NCBI GenBank assembly: GCA_030835005.1
Contig: JAUQWT010000046.1
Location: forward strand, 1 to 23,382
Direction of reading: 5' to 3'
From: Ignavibacteria bacterium
Lineage (GTDB): Bacteria > Bacteroidota > Ignavibacteria > Tepidaquicellales > OLB5
DNA: 23,382 nt
A program made the position numbers and the translations under genes. This document shows positions 6,801 through 14,319 of this stretch, in pieces. The notes beneath the pieces are model-generated. The model was given only the letters and a program-made list of their open reading frames with translations, searched no databases and was not told the DNA's origin. How positions within the stretch are numbered: position 1 is the stretch's first letter; every line of letters begins with the position of its first letter.

Positions 6801-6872
6801 ATAGTTACAGGGGCGTTAATTGTTGTAGTCGTTACGCTTTAATTTTATTACTTAGAAAGGAGGGGAGCCCGA

Positions 6873-7073
6873 ATGCAGAAAGGTAAAGTAAAATGGTTTA
6901 ATGCTGATAAAGGATTTGGTTTTATAACAGGTAATGATGGAAAGGACGTATTCGTGCATTTCAAGTCAATCGTCGGAGATGGTTATAGATCACTCGAGGA
7001 CGGACAGGAAGTCGAATATGAGGTTGAAGAAACCGAAAAAGGCTTGCAGGCTAGAAACGTCTCTAAAGCATAA
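6873..7073 (+). CDS. Cold-shock domain protein (CspA family)
   Basis: A 66-residue single cold-shock domain that binds single-stranded RNA and DNA and acts as an RNA chaperone. The N-terminus 'GKVKWFNADKGFGFI' contains RNP1 (KGFGFI, residues 13-18), and RNP2 'VFVHF' follows at about 26-30. Length is exactly the family's usual size. It has one of the few strong ribosome-binding sites in the window: AAAGGAGGGG at 6856-6865, 7 nt before the ATG. The 102-nt gap to the tRNA-Lys gene may serve as a 5' leader, which in CspA-type genes often controls expression with temperature. Such regulation is inferred, not shown. An intrinsic terminator follows at 7105-7145. The gene could belong to any csp paralogue, so no symbol is given. 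Confidence 0.96.
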   Translation: MQKGKVKWFNADKGFGFITGNDGKDVFVHFKSIVGDGYRSLEDGQEVEYEVEETEKGLQARNVSKA

Positions 7074-7104
7074 TATTGTTTTAGTACACGAGAATACATG
7101 ATGC

Positions 7105-7145
7105 AAAGTCCCGTTATTTCAAAAGAGATTGCGGGGCTTTTTTTT
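7105..7145 (+). terminator. Intrinsic terminator after csp
   Basis: AAAGTCCCG (7105-7113) pairs with CGGGGCTTT (7132-7140), with one G-U pair, around an 18-nt loop, followed by a run of T to 7145. It ends the atpDC / tRNA-Lys / csp region 31 nt after the csp stop. Confidence 0.75.
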
Positions 7146-7221
7146 ATTGAAAACAATGAGTATTTAGATAGTTCCATTTTTTTCCCGTATTCACGGTATT
7201 AAATCTATACCAATTACATGT

Positions 7222-7229
7222 TAACTTTG
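7222..7229 (+). promoter_or_regulatory. Candidate -7 element for the GH5-like gene
   Basis: TAACTTTG matches TAnnTTTG and lies 37 nt before the ATG at 7267. No convincing -33 TTG is seen. The same octamer precedes the YqhA-like gene at 21186. Confidence 0.45.
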
Positions 7230-7266
7230 TTAGGTGAATGAAAAACTTCTTATCTAACAAAAAATC

Positions 7267-8958
7267 ATGAAAACAGCTCTTATCTCAATAATATTATTAT
7301 TAATAAGCTTCTGCACTACTTCTGCCAATAACAAATATTCAAAATGGCAGCAGGGTTCCTATTTCAGGGGATATAATGTACTTTACGAATCGCCTCACGA
7401 TCTTCAGGATTTTGTAGATTTCAAAAACTACGGCGGTAACTTATTCCATATACAGCCAGATGGTTTCCTTTCAGTTGATGCTCCGTATGATCTTGTGCAG
7501 GCTAACATTGATGGCTCAGACCTGCTTGTGAATTTTTGCCGACAGGCAGGAATTCATTATGTCATCGGAATGCGTTCAGGTCCGGGGGCATATGATACGT
7601 ATGATGAATCTCAGGGAACAGTGCCTGAGTCGAGGGTATGGAACACAGGAAATTTTGTTGAACAGCAAAAGTATGCCGAGATGCTTCAAATGATCGTTCA
7701 GCGGTATGCAAACGATACACTGTTTGTAGGTATAAATCTGGTTATTGAACCCCGGCCAAAGGTAAAAGTTATACCGGCAAATACTTCTGCCAATTACAAG
7801 TTTTTCCTTGAAAATGTTTTCAACATACATATGGATCAAGTTTACAACTCATGGGTTGATGCAATCAGGCAAGTTGATCCGGAGATACCGATAATAATAG
7901 AGAGTTTTGCATATTCGACACCTGAGTTATATCCCGGCTATGAAATAAACGGACAGTACATAGTTTATTCGGCCCATAACTACCAGCCGGTTGAATTTTC
8001 AAAGGCTGAGATTCCCATGAGCATGACTTACCCGGGTACTTACTGGAACATAACACATTTATCGCCGCAGTTGTTCAATGCACAGTTTTTGAAAGAAACT
8101 GTATTCGAGAACCTGATTGAATTTGGTGAAAATACCGGGGCTCCGATCTTCATTGGTGAATTCGGAATGTTTAAGCCTCAGATTGGCGGCGAAGACTATT
8201 TGAAAGACGTTCTGAATATCTGTACAGATAACAGATGGAGTTTTGCTTTATGGGACTGGAGAAGAGGAAGCGGCGATAACTGGAATATTGAAGCATTTGG
8301 AGATGAAGGTAATATACACTGGAAAACAGTGCTTTCAAAAATGCATGCGCCACCTGTGCCTAATCCTGTTTTCCCGGATAATGGCTCAAGCGTAATGTTT
8401 GACTCCGAAATTATGTGGGATTCTTTGACATCATATACAACTTATGATCTGGAAATCAGTATAGTTGGGGGTTCGAATGGAAACCGATCAATTCGAGTAA
8501 ATGGGCTGAGTGATGCAAGATACAGGATCACAGAATCAGTTCTTCAGAATAACACAACTTACCAATGGAGAGTCAGATCTAAAAATCCGGGGGGGACTCA
8601 GGAGAACATTTCAAATTGGTCAATTATTTCGGTGTTCCAAATAGACGATCCACTGACGAGGCCTGCAGTGAAAGAAAATAATTTTTCTCTGAATCAGAAT
8701 TTCCCAAATCCGTTTAACCCCAGTACCAGCATCTCGTACGTGCTTTCAAAGGGCAGTATGGTTAAGCTTGTTATATATGACGCTATTGGAAGAGAAGTAG
8801 CTAAGCTAGTTGACCAGGTTCAGCAGCAGGGTACTCATAACGCTCTTTTTGATGCTGCTAATCTTACCAGTGGAGTTTATTTCTATCGACTTGAGGCTAT
8901 GCCGTTTGACGGAACAAATGGATTTACTGAAATAAAGAGAATGATTTTGATAAAGTGA
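7267..8958 (+). CDS. Secreted GH5-like glycoside hydrolase with Fn3-like module and T9SS sorting domain
   Basis: A 563-residue exported enzyme. A Sec signal peptide covers about residues 1-20. Residues 30-355 look like a glycoside hydrolase family 5 (cellulase-type) barrel. Glu161 in 'INLVIEPRP' is the likely acid/base, where the classic motif is N-E-P. His237 ('SAHNY') is in place, Glu298 in 'FIGEFGM' is the likely nucleophile, and Trp329 lies in 'ALWDW'. Residues about 361-458 ('PPVPNPVFPDNG ... TYQWRVRSKNPGG') resemble a fibronectin type III module. The C-terminal 90 residues ('NQNFPNPFNPST ... IKRMILIK') are a T9SS type A sorting signal, so the protein should cross the outer membrane and be surface-bound or released. 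The substrate, a beta-glucan or mannan by family habit, is inference. The Asn-to-Ile change before Glu161 is unusual. Confidence 0.88.
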   Translation: MKTALISIILLLISFCTTSANNKYSKWQQGSYFRGYNVLYESPHDLQDFVDFKNYGGNLFHIQPDGFLSVDAPYDLVQANIDGSDLLVNFCRQAGIHYVIGMRSGPGAYDTYDESQGTVPESRVWNTGNFVEQQKYAEMLQMIVQRYANDTLFVGINLVIEPRPKVKVIPANTSANYKFFLENVFNIHMDQVYNSWVDAIRQVDPEIPIIIESFAYSTPELYPGYEINGQYIVYSAHNYQPVEFSKAEIPMSMTYPGTYWNITHLSPQLFNAQFLKETVFENLIEFGENTGAPIFIGEFGMFKPQIGGEDYLKDVLNICTDNRWSFALWDWRRGSGDNWNIEAFGDEGNIHWKTVLSKMHAPPVPNPVFPDNGSSVMFDSEIMWDSLTSYTTYDLEISIVGGSNGNRSIRVNGLSDARYRITESVLQNNTTYQWRVRSKNPGGTQENISNWSIISVFQIDDPLTRPAVKENNFSLNQNFPNPFNPSTSISYVLSKGSMVKLVIYDAIGREVAKLVDQVQQQGTHNALFDAANLTSGVYFYRLEAMPFDGTNGFTEIKRMILIK

Positions 8959-9015
8959 TCTCTTCGATTCAGACTATATTGTTTTTATCAATATCTGACC
9001 ACTGAATTAATAATC

Positions 9016-9050
9016 AAAAAACCCGCAGCTTTCAAAGCTGCGGGTTTTTT
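9016..9050. terminator. Bidirectional intrinsic terminator
   Basis: A perfect inverted repeat whose GC-rich stem CCCGCAGCTTT/AAAGCTGCGGG is flanked by six A on the left and six T on the right. It lies between the convergent GH5-like gene (ends 8958) and the protease gene (ends 9080) and serves both strands. Confidence 0.92.
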
Positions 9051-9079
9051 GGTTGAAAAGCAAATCAAGTACTTAGAAG

Positions 9080-11485
9080 CTATTTAACCAGCATCATTTT
9101 TTTGATATCAGTAAAATAGATAGAAGCTTTATCAGGCGAAAATGCTTCTAACTTATAGAAATAAATGCCACTCGAAAGATTCTTGTAGAATGCTGCATCG
9201 AATTCAATATTATAAACACCCGCATCTCTAACGTTATTTAACAGAGTAGCTATTTCACGTCCAATAGCATCATAAACTCTGACTTTAACCAGTGATTGCT
9301 TTGCCAGAGTGTAATTAATAATAGTAGTTGGGTTAAACGGATTAGGAAAGTTCTGATTCAGAGCAAATCTTAAAGGCTCACCAGTATTATTGCCTATTCC
9401 GGTTAAAGTAGAACCATACGGGAAGTTAGTTGCCTGAGCTACAGTGGTATAATAACTTTTGAGATAAGTATTATTCGGCATCCCAAGTACAACCGTTCTT
9501 GATGCGGTTGCGCCTGGTTTGGTTTTTGCAACCAGCAACACATGTCTTAATGAATCTGTTACCTTAAACTTGATAGTATCTAGTGAAAACTGGTTATTTG
9601 CCGGAAACGGAGTTTCAGATAGTAACCTGTCGCCTGCATCCACAATATTGTTCTTGTTAACATCCCAGAACAGTCTGAACTTCTCAACATCACTTATAGT
9701 AGCTGTTCCGCTGAGAGAGAAAACCATCTGCCTCAAAGAACCGATCCATGGAGAATTTGTATTCTTCAGTTTTAAACCAACAAGTTCTCTTGCTGTATCG
9801 TTTGGCGGTGTTGTGCTGTTAAGCAGCCAGTTGTTCCCGCCGTTTACACCTTCTGTTAAACATGCCGGTGATGTAGTTGCAAGTAATGCATCAATTCTTC
9901 CCGCTCCATACCTTACGTCTTTGCCCGGATCGCCTTTTTCAACTGCAGTCAATTCCAGAACCCGGTCAAGATCTGCAGGAAGCATTTCGGGGTTTATTGA
10001 AAGCATAAGTGCCAGGCAGCCTGCCGTATGCGGTGTTGCTGAAGAAGTACCTCCAAACGATCCACCGTATCCGGTACCGGAGCTTACATATGTTGAAATT
10101 GAATTCTGTCCCGGTGCCGAAACATCAGGTTTCAGCAATCCTATTGAATCAGGTAATTCTATAGGTGCAACTCTGCTATGGGGATAGTCCATATGCTGTG
10201 GGGCTATAGTATAAGGCCATGTCCCGCCATTCCATAAAGCCCAGTTTCCCCATGTTGAATTTCCCCAAGGAGATGAAGATACTATAACATCACTGTAAAC
10301 ATCAACATTTCCAACACCGATAACTCCGCTTAAATTTCCAATTCTTAATTGATCCGGATGTCTCCACGGTGCAGGGCTGTTACCAGCTGATGAAATATTT
10401 AATGGTGCACCATAACTATTGCCATCATTGCTAGTTGAGTTAGCTTGAATCATTCCTGAAGCCAATGACATGTCAGTAGTTAGCCTCATTAAACTGTAGT
10501 CCGGCCTTGAAACCCATTTCCAGCTAAGTGAACTTGTGACAATATCAGCTCCCATTAACAGAGCATACTGGAAAGCCGCAATCTGTTGTGAAAGCCCGCT
10601 TGCATTCCTCATGGCGATACATTTAGCCCATGGTGCAACACCTGTTTGCGTTCCCATTGTTCCGTCACCAATTACATGTCCCATCGTTGCAGAACCATGC
10701 GATGCTGTAGTTATGTTATAATTATTTGTAGTAAAGTCCCAGCCGATAAGATCATCAACTTTTCCGTTACCGTCATTATCTATTCCATTGACGTCACCTG
10801 GATCAAATGTAGAACCTGTCCCTGCTGCCCAGTTCACGGTCTTACCGTTGCCATTTACATCTTCTCCTAAATTCTGCCACACGCCTTTAACCAAGTCAGG
10901 GTGTTTCCACCAGAAACCGTCATCAGCATTGGCAACCACTACTCCCCAGCCTCTGTTTCCAAGAGCCCAAACATCATCAGCATTCATCAACGTAACCCCC
11001 GGTTCAGGTGCAGATCTAACCATAAATGGTGTCGCTGTAATCACTTCATCTCTTAATTGTTCAATCGGAACCTGTACATCAAAGCAAATCTCGCTGACTT
11101 CAGAAAAATCATTTGCCAGCTGGTAAATAACTGATGGGGTAGCGCTCATTATCAGTGTATTAACAACCCAAAGCTGTTCAATAACCTGCGACTCTGAAGA
11201 ACGCATCTGAATGAGGCTTCTGACACGGCTTTGAGTAATATTAGCATGATTCATAAGCCTGTTGATGACTATTTGCCTTCTTTCCTTCTTGGGAGTATCA
11301 TACGAAATATCATTGAAATCCAAAAGCGTTAAAGGATTGGTAAACTTCACGTAAATTGAGATTTGTTCATTATCATTTGCAGTATTCAATTTTTCAAGAA
11401 GTATAGAATTGATCTTACTATTTGAAAAAGTAGTAACTGCAAATAACAATAGGGATGTGGAGATGAAGAGAATTATTCTATTCAT
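9080..11485 (-). CDS. Secreted subtilisin-like (S8) serine protease with T9SS sorting domain
   Basis: An 801-residue exported protease. The signal peptide covers about residues 1-21, followed by a propeptide-like region to about 160. The catalytic triad is complete: Asp188 in 'ANADDGFWWKHPDL', His263 in 'SHGSATMG', Ser481 in 'GTSSATPHTAG', with oxyanion Asn369 in 'SSAGN'. The Asp box reads D-D-G instead of the usual D-T/S-G. Asp/Asn/Gly-rich loops at 208-214 and 230-245 ('DVNGNGK', 'DNDGNGKVDD') resemble calcium sites. A beta-rich region (545-695) with a dockerin-like 'DVNKNNIVDAGDR' leads to the T9SS sorting domain (706-801, 'QNFPNPFNPTT ... KKMMLVK'). A role in degrading external protein or processing surface proteins is likely from the family. 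It ends at the bidirectional terminator and has its own upstream region. Confidence 0.94.
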   Translation of the reverse strand: MNRIILFISTSLLLFAVTTFSNSKINSILLEKLNTANDNEQISIYVKFTNPLTLLDFNDISYDTPKKERRQIVINRLMNHANITQSRVRSLIQMRSSESQVIEQLWVVNTLIMSATPSVIYQLANDFSEVSEICFDVQVPIEQLRDEVITATPFMVRSAPEPGVTLMNADDVWALGNRGWGVVVANADDGFWWKHPDLVKGVWQNLGEDVNGNGKTVNWAAGTGSTFDPGDVNGIDNDGNGKVDDLIGWDFTTNNYNITTASHGSATMGHVIGDGTMGTQTGVAPWAKCIAMRNASGLSQQIAAFQYALLMGADIVTSSLSWKWVSRPDYSLMRLTTDMSLASGMIQANSTSNDGNSYGAPLNISSAGNSPAPWRHPDQLRIGNLSGVIGVGNVDVYSDVIVSSSPWGNSTWGNWALWNGGTWPYTIAPQHMDYPHSRVAPIELPDSIGLLKPDVSAPGQNSISTYVSSGTGYGGSFGGTSSATPHTAGCLALMLSINPEMLPADLDRVLELTAVEKGDPGKDVRYGAGRIDALLATTSPACLTEGVNGGNNWLLNSTTPPNDTARELVGLKLKNTNSPWIGSLRQMVFSLSGTATISDVEKFRLFWDVNKNNIVDAGDRLLSETPFPANNQFSLDTIKFKVTDSLRHVLLVAKTKPGATASRTVVLGMPNNTYLKSYYTTVAQATNFPYGSTLTGIGNNTGEPLRFALNQNFPNPFNPTTIINYTLAKQSLVKVRVYDAIGREIATLLNNVRDAGVYNIEFDAAFYKNLSSGIYFYKLEAFSPDKASIYFTDIKKMMLVK

Positions 11486-11613
11486 ATTTATATTTGGTTG
11501 ATTTGTAAATTACTGTTATTACAAAATAAAGATAACTCTCAGATTAGAAAATCATTTGAGTTTCCTAAATATATCATTGCAAAAGTTCATTAACAACATA
11601 ATTTCTTTTATTA

Positions 11614-11645
11614 CAAAATGAGCCTGTATATTCGGGCTCATTTTG
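11614..11645 (-). terminator. Intrinsic terminator downstream of the first propeller gene
   Basis: CAAAATGAGCC (11614-11624) and GGCTCATTTTG (11635-11645) form an 11-bp perfect stem with a 10-nt loop. On the minus strand it follows the stop of the 682-residue protein by about 120 nt and lies before the protease gene. Its T-run is inside the stem, so it can work in both directions. Confidence 0.7.
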
Positions 11646-11728
11646 GGTTATTTCGATTTACAGCCGGCTTGATTCAGAATTCCGCATGCAGCCGGATACT
11701 TACATAGTAATGAATTCGTTGATTTCCA

Positions 11729-11743
11729 ACGCATCTGATGCGT
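11729..11743. repeat. 15-bp palindrome
   Basis: ACGCATC-T-GATGCGT is a perfect inverted repeat with a one-base centre, about 20 nt downstream of the first propeller gene's stop. It could be an operator or a REP-like remnant; nothing in the sequence decides. Confidence 0.45.
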
Positions 11744-11764
11744 CGTGCCTGCAAGTTGATTATT

Positions 11765-13813
11765 TTACTTAACAAGCATCATCTTCTTAATTCCTGTAAA
11801 CTCAGGAGTCTCAATTTTGTAGAAATAAATACCGCTGGCTCTTTCTTTGGCATCGAATTCAAATGTGTACTTTCCTGCATTCATATTCTCGTTCGCGAGG
11901 ATCTGAACTACTTTTCCTGTTACATCATAAACAGTAAGTTTAACCATCCCTTTTGAAGATATATCAACATTAATGTTTGTTTTCGGGTTAAATGGATTTG
12001 GATAATTTTGATACAGATAGAACCTTTCCGGTATTTCGCTTCCAATAGTATGTACTCCCACAAATCCGACATTTAAACTCATCGTTCGTACATGAACAGG
12101 GGGAATATCAGTGCCTCCAACACGGCCAACTGCCTTTACTGTAACAGTATATGAACCTGTCGGGACTCCACCGGATGTCTTAACTCTTACCCTGATACTA
12201 TCAGGATACTCCATCAGGGTGTCCTGGAGCGTATTTGAAGTAGCGTTCAGAAAAGAAACTGTAATAGCTCCGGCTCCGGGGTTAGGAGTTACCGTCGCCG
12301 TAAACTTGATCTTATCAGTATACAGTCTAGTTGAAGGAATTTTTACAATTCTAAACACGCTGTCATTTGTGGGGCCAATACCAAAAGAGCTGTTGTTGAT
12401 CAGCATGGCAAAATCAGGGAAATATGAAGAAAAGCTTCCAAAATTTCCGTTCCTGAAATCAGACCATTGAGACATTGAGTTGTATCTGTTGGAAGTAATT
12501 CCGTTATAGTCACCCTGGTATCTTGGTGTTCCTGAACCGCCGCAACTTGCACAATTGATTTTCATTTTGCGGTTTGAAAGCTTCTGGTTTCTCACCCACG
12601 AAACTCCGCCGTTTGATGAATAACTTGCGTAAATTTCAGCGCTATCGCTAGTGGGTGTAAATCTTGTATCCATCCAGTTAGCATACAGTCTTCCCGTTTC
12701 TTTATCACACCATATTGATGGATGCCATTGATTGCTGCTTTGCGGAGCTACATCATCGTTTATTCTAATCGGGTGTGAGAAAGTTACTCCAAAATTAGTT
12801 GAAAATCTGCACCATATATCAGGCTTGTTACCGCTTCCCGGCGGATCATTAGCTGCATAAATGCAGTATAATCTGCCTCTGAAAGGTCCGAAACTATTAT
12901 CAGCGGCAATAAAAGGATATGGCCTGGTTCTCATATTCTCAACGGAATTTCTTCCGCCAACTATTGTACCAACAGTATTCACCCAGCCGCTCTGAGATGA
13001 TTGCATTACCATTGAGGCGCCGCCGTTTGTAGATCTGAAAAAAGTGTAAGTTGGAGTGCTGAATGATCCTGAATTAGTTACAACGTAAACACTGCCACCC
13101 TGAATGTTTCCATTCGGTCCTACGCAAGGCATTGTGCCGGGCAAATTATGTGGTGCTAAGTTGGTTACTAGAGTAAAACTCGCTCCTTGGTTAGTACTTC
13201 TGCTGAAAGATGCTGAAGAGCCATTTGTCATACTGCCGTAAACGAAATTACTAAAAGGTCCGGCAGTTTGGTCGGCAGCAATCCAGTTTTTATCGTTTCC
13301 AGTATTTGCAGTTACCGGTGTAAGCCATGTCAATCCGCCATTTGTGGATTTTGCCGCCCAGGTTCCGGTAATAGGGCTTTTCATGTTATCATAATACAAA
13401 TTTCCCAAACTATCATAAGCAACTACAGGGTCTCCTGCCCTGTTCGGAAAAGATGGAGGGCTAGCAGCCCAGGTAATTCCGCCATCAGTAGTTCGGTGTG
13501 TACCGTTTATGTTATATACTGTGAATGCCCAAAAAAGATTAGTCGGGTGTTGGGCAATATTCCCTTCAGCAAAATCAACACCCATATCATAATTATCATA
13601 GCCGTCGGAAGACGTGACAACAAGCATCTGCGGCAGCTGCGGATTTGTCCTTGCCATTTCATAAACCCAGGATGGCGGCCTGTCAACATTGGGATTCAAA
13701 TCGGAATCATCAGAATTAAAATCCTGGGCCTGGAAAAGAAAAATGCCGGCCCCAAAACAAGTCAAGAGCATTAACTTTTTGAGAGTATCTTTGAAATTGA
13801 AATTTATTCTCAT
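11765..13813 (-). CDS. Secreted sialidase-fold (Asp-box) propeller protein with T9SS sorting domain, paralogue 1
   Basis: A 682-residue exported protein. An N-terminal signal segment (about 1-30) is followed by a propeller of the sialidase/BNR type. Six Asp-box repeats of the form S/T-x-D/N-x-G-x-T/S-W/F are visible ('RTTDGGITW', 'KSTNGGLTW', 'RSTNQGASF', 'RSTNGGASM', 'FSTNFGVTF', 'YSSNGGVSW'), enough for a six-bladed fold. A Cys421-x2-Cys424 pair precedes 'RYQGDYNGI' and 'WSDFRNG'. An Ig-like beta domain (about 505-590, 'GGVPTGSYTVTV') leads to the T9SS sorting domain (596-682). No FRIP motif is seen, so sialidase activity should not be assumed. It is clearly paralogous to the next upstream gene (14320-16374), with the same domains in the same order, and the homology reaches into the upstream DNA. 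Confidence 0.85.
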   Translation of the reverse strand: MRINFNFKDTLKKLMLLTCFGAGIFLFQAQDFNSDDSDLNPNVDRPPSWVYEMARTNPQLPQMLVVTSSDGYDNYDMGVDFAEGNIAQHPTNLFWAFTVYNINGTHRTTDGGITWAASPPSFPNRAGDPVVAYDSLGNLYYDNMKSPITGTWAAKSTNGGLTWLTPVTANTGNDKNWIAADQTAGPFSNFVYGSMTNGSSASFSRSTNQGASFTLVTNLAPHNLPGTMPCVGPNGNIQGGSVYVVTNSGSFSTPTYTFFRSTNGGASMVMQSSQSGWVNTVGTIVGGRNSVENMRTRPYPFIAADNSFGPFRGRLYCIYAANDPPGSGNKPDIWCRFSTNFGVTFSHPIRINDDVAPQSSNQWHPSIWCDKETGRLYANWMDTRFTPTSDSAEIYASYSSNGGVSWVRNQKLSNRKMKINCASCGGSGTPRYQGDYNGITSNRYNSMSQWSDFRNGNFGSFSSYFPDFAMLINNSSFGIGPTNDSVFRIVKIPSTRLYTDKIKFTATVTPNPGAGAITVSFLNATSNTLQDTLMEYPDSIRVRVKTSGGVPTGSYTVTVKAVGRVGGTDIPPVHVRTMSLNVGFVGVHTIGSEIPERFYLYQNYPNPFNPKTNINVDISSKGMVKLTVYDVTGKVVQILANENMNAGKYTFEFDAKERASGIYFYKIETPEFTGIKKMMLVK

Positions 13814-13826
13814 TTATGATTTGAAC

Positions 13827-13919
13827 AATTAGTTAGTAAAATTGTCGTGAATATATGGGTTCTAGTCCTAAACTTCAATTACATTTAATAATGTAATTCT
13901 AGTGTTTTAAGTTAGTAAC
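13827..13919 (-). promoter_or_regulatory. Upstream region of paralogue 1, duplicated with that of paralogue 2
   Basis: These 93 bp align without gaps to 16388-16480, about 66 of 93 bases identical by my count. The first 29 bp (13827-13855) match at 24 positions and probably hold the promoter: on the minus strand a TATATTCA box resembles TAnnTTTG. The perfect inverted repeat at 13877-13898 lies inside. Confidence 0.6.
13877..13898. promoter_or_regulatory. Candidate operator upstream of paralogue 1
   Basis: AATTACATT (13877-13885), spacer TAAT, AATGTAATT (13890-13898): a perfect 9-bp inverted repeat, about 64 bp upstream of the start codon. The matching place upstream of paralogue 2 has lost the symmetry. 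Confidence 0.4.
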
Positions 13920-14189
13920 AAATAAAGGATAATACACTTTATAGCATATTGAATGACTCATGAAACTTTGGTAATTAGCCAAAGCCACAAAGTGTTGTTA
14001 CTTAATAGCTTAAAATTTAAATTTCTTCGTTTTATTTTCAGGCGTATTGGCAATTCAAATACTTGTAACTTGAGATTAGTCAGCAGGAAAATCGAGCTCC
14101 AAACTGAACGAAATGATTTCTGCGCCGAAATTATTGACTTTACAGGATTTCATTTAGATAAATGAAAAATTCATCAACTCAGGTTAAAA

Positions 14190-14217
14190 AAAGCAAGGAG
14201 CCGCAGCTCCTTGCTTT
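14190..14217 (-). terminator. Intrinsic terminator downstream of paralogue 2
   Basis: AAAGCAAGGAGC (14190-14201), loop CGCA, GCTCCTTGCTTT (14206-14217): a perfect 12-bp stem. On the minus strand it is followed by a T-run (complement of the A-run 14186-14190). It lies about 100 nt after the stop at 14320. Confidence 0.88.
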
Positions 14218-14319
14218 CAAAAAACCTCAGAAATTAATTCAAGTAATACTTGTAATGAGTACTGAACAGGTCATTCTTTTTTTTAACCTGCAAAAAGTAT
14301 GATCAAAGTAATGATTTCG

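Larger units (their letters stand above)
13814..14319. other. Spacer between the two propeller paralogues
   Basis: This 506-bp stretch holds the duplicated upstream region (13827-13919), the inverted repeat (13877-13898) and a strong terminator (14190-14217). A 70-codon plus-strand frame at 13953-14165 shows no recognisable domain and no ribosome-binding site; I do not call it. The rest is AT-rich without a feature I can name. Confidence 0.55.

Noticed and set aside
6662..6886. Plus-strand open frame across the tRNA-Lys gene
   Set aside because: It reads through the tRNA itself and overlaps the csp start; it is an accident of the tRNA sequence.
9519..10187. 222-codon plus-strand open frame antisense to the protease gene
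   Set aside because: It is a shadow of the subtilase coding frame, which has a complete catalytic triad, signal peptide and sorting domain; the antisense frame has no recognisable domain or ribosome-binding site.
13268..13774. 168-codon plus-strand open frame antisense to propeller paralogue 1
   Set aside because: Low-quality composition, no domain, and not present as an open frame in the aligned region of paralogue 2.
13953..14165. 70-codon plus-strand open frame between the propeller paralogues
   Set aside because: No domain, no ribosome-binding site, hydrophobic-basic mix typical of AT-rich non-coding DNA. It cannot be fully excluded without expression data.
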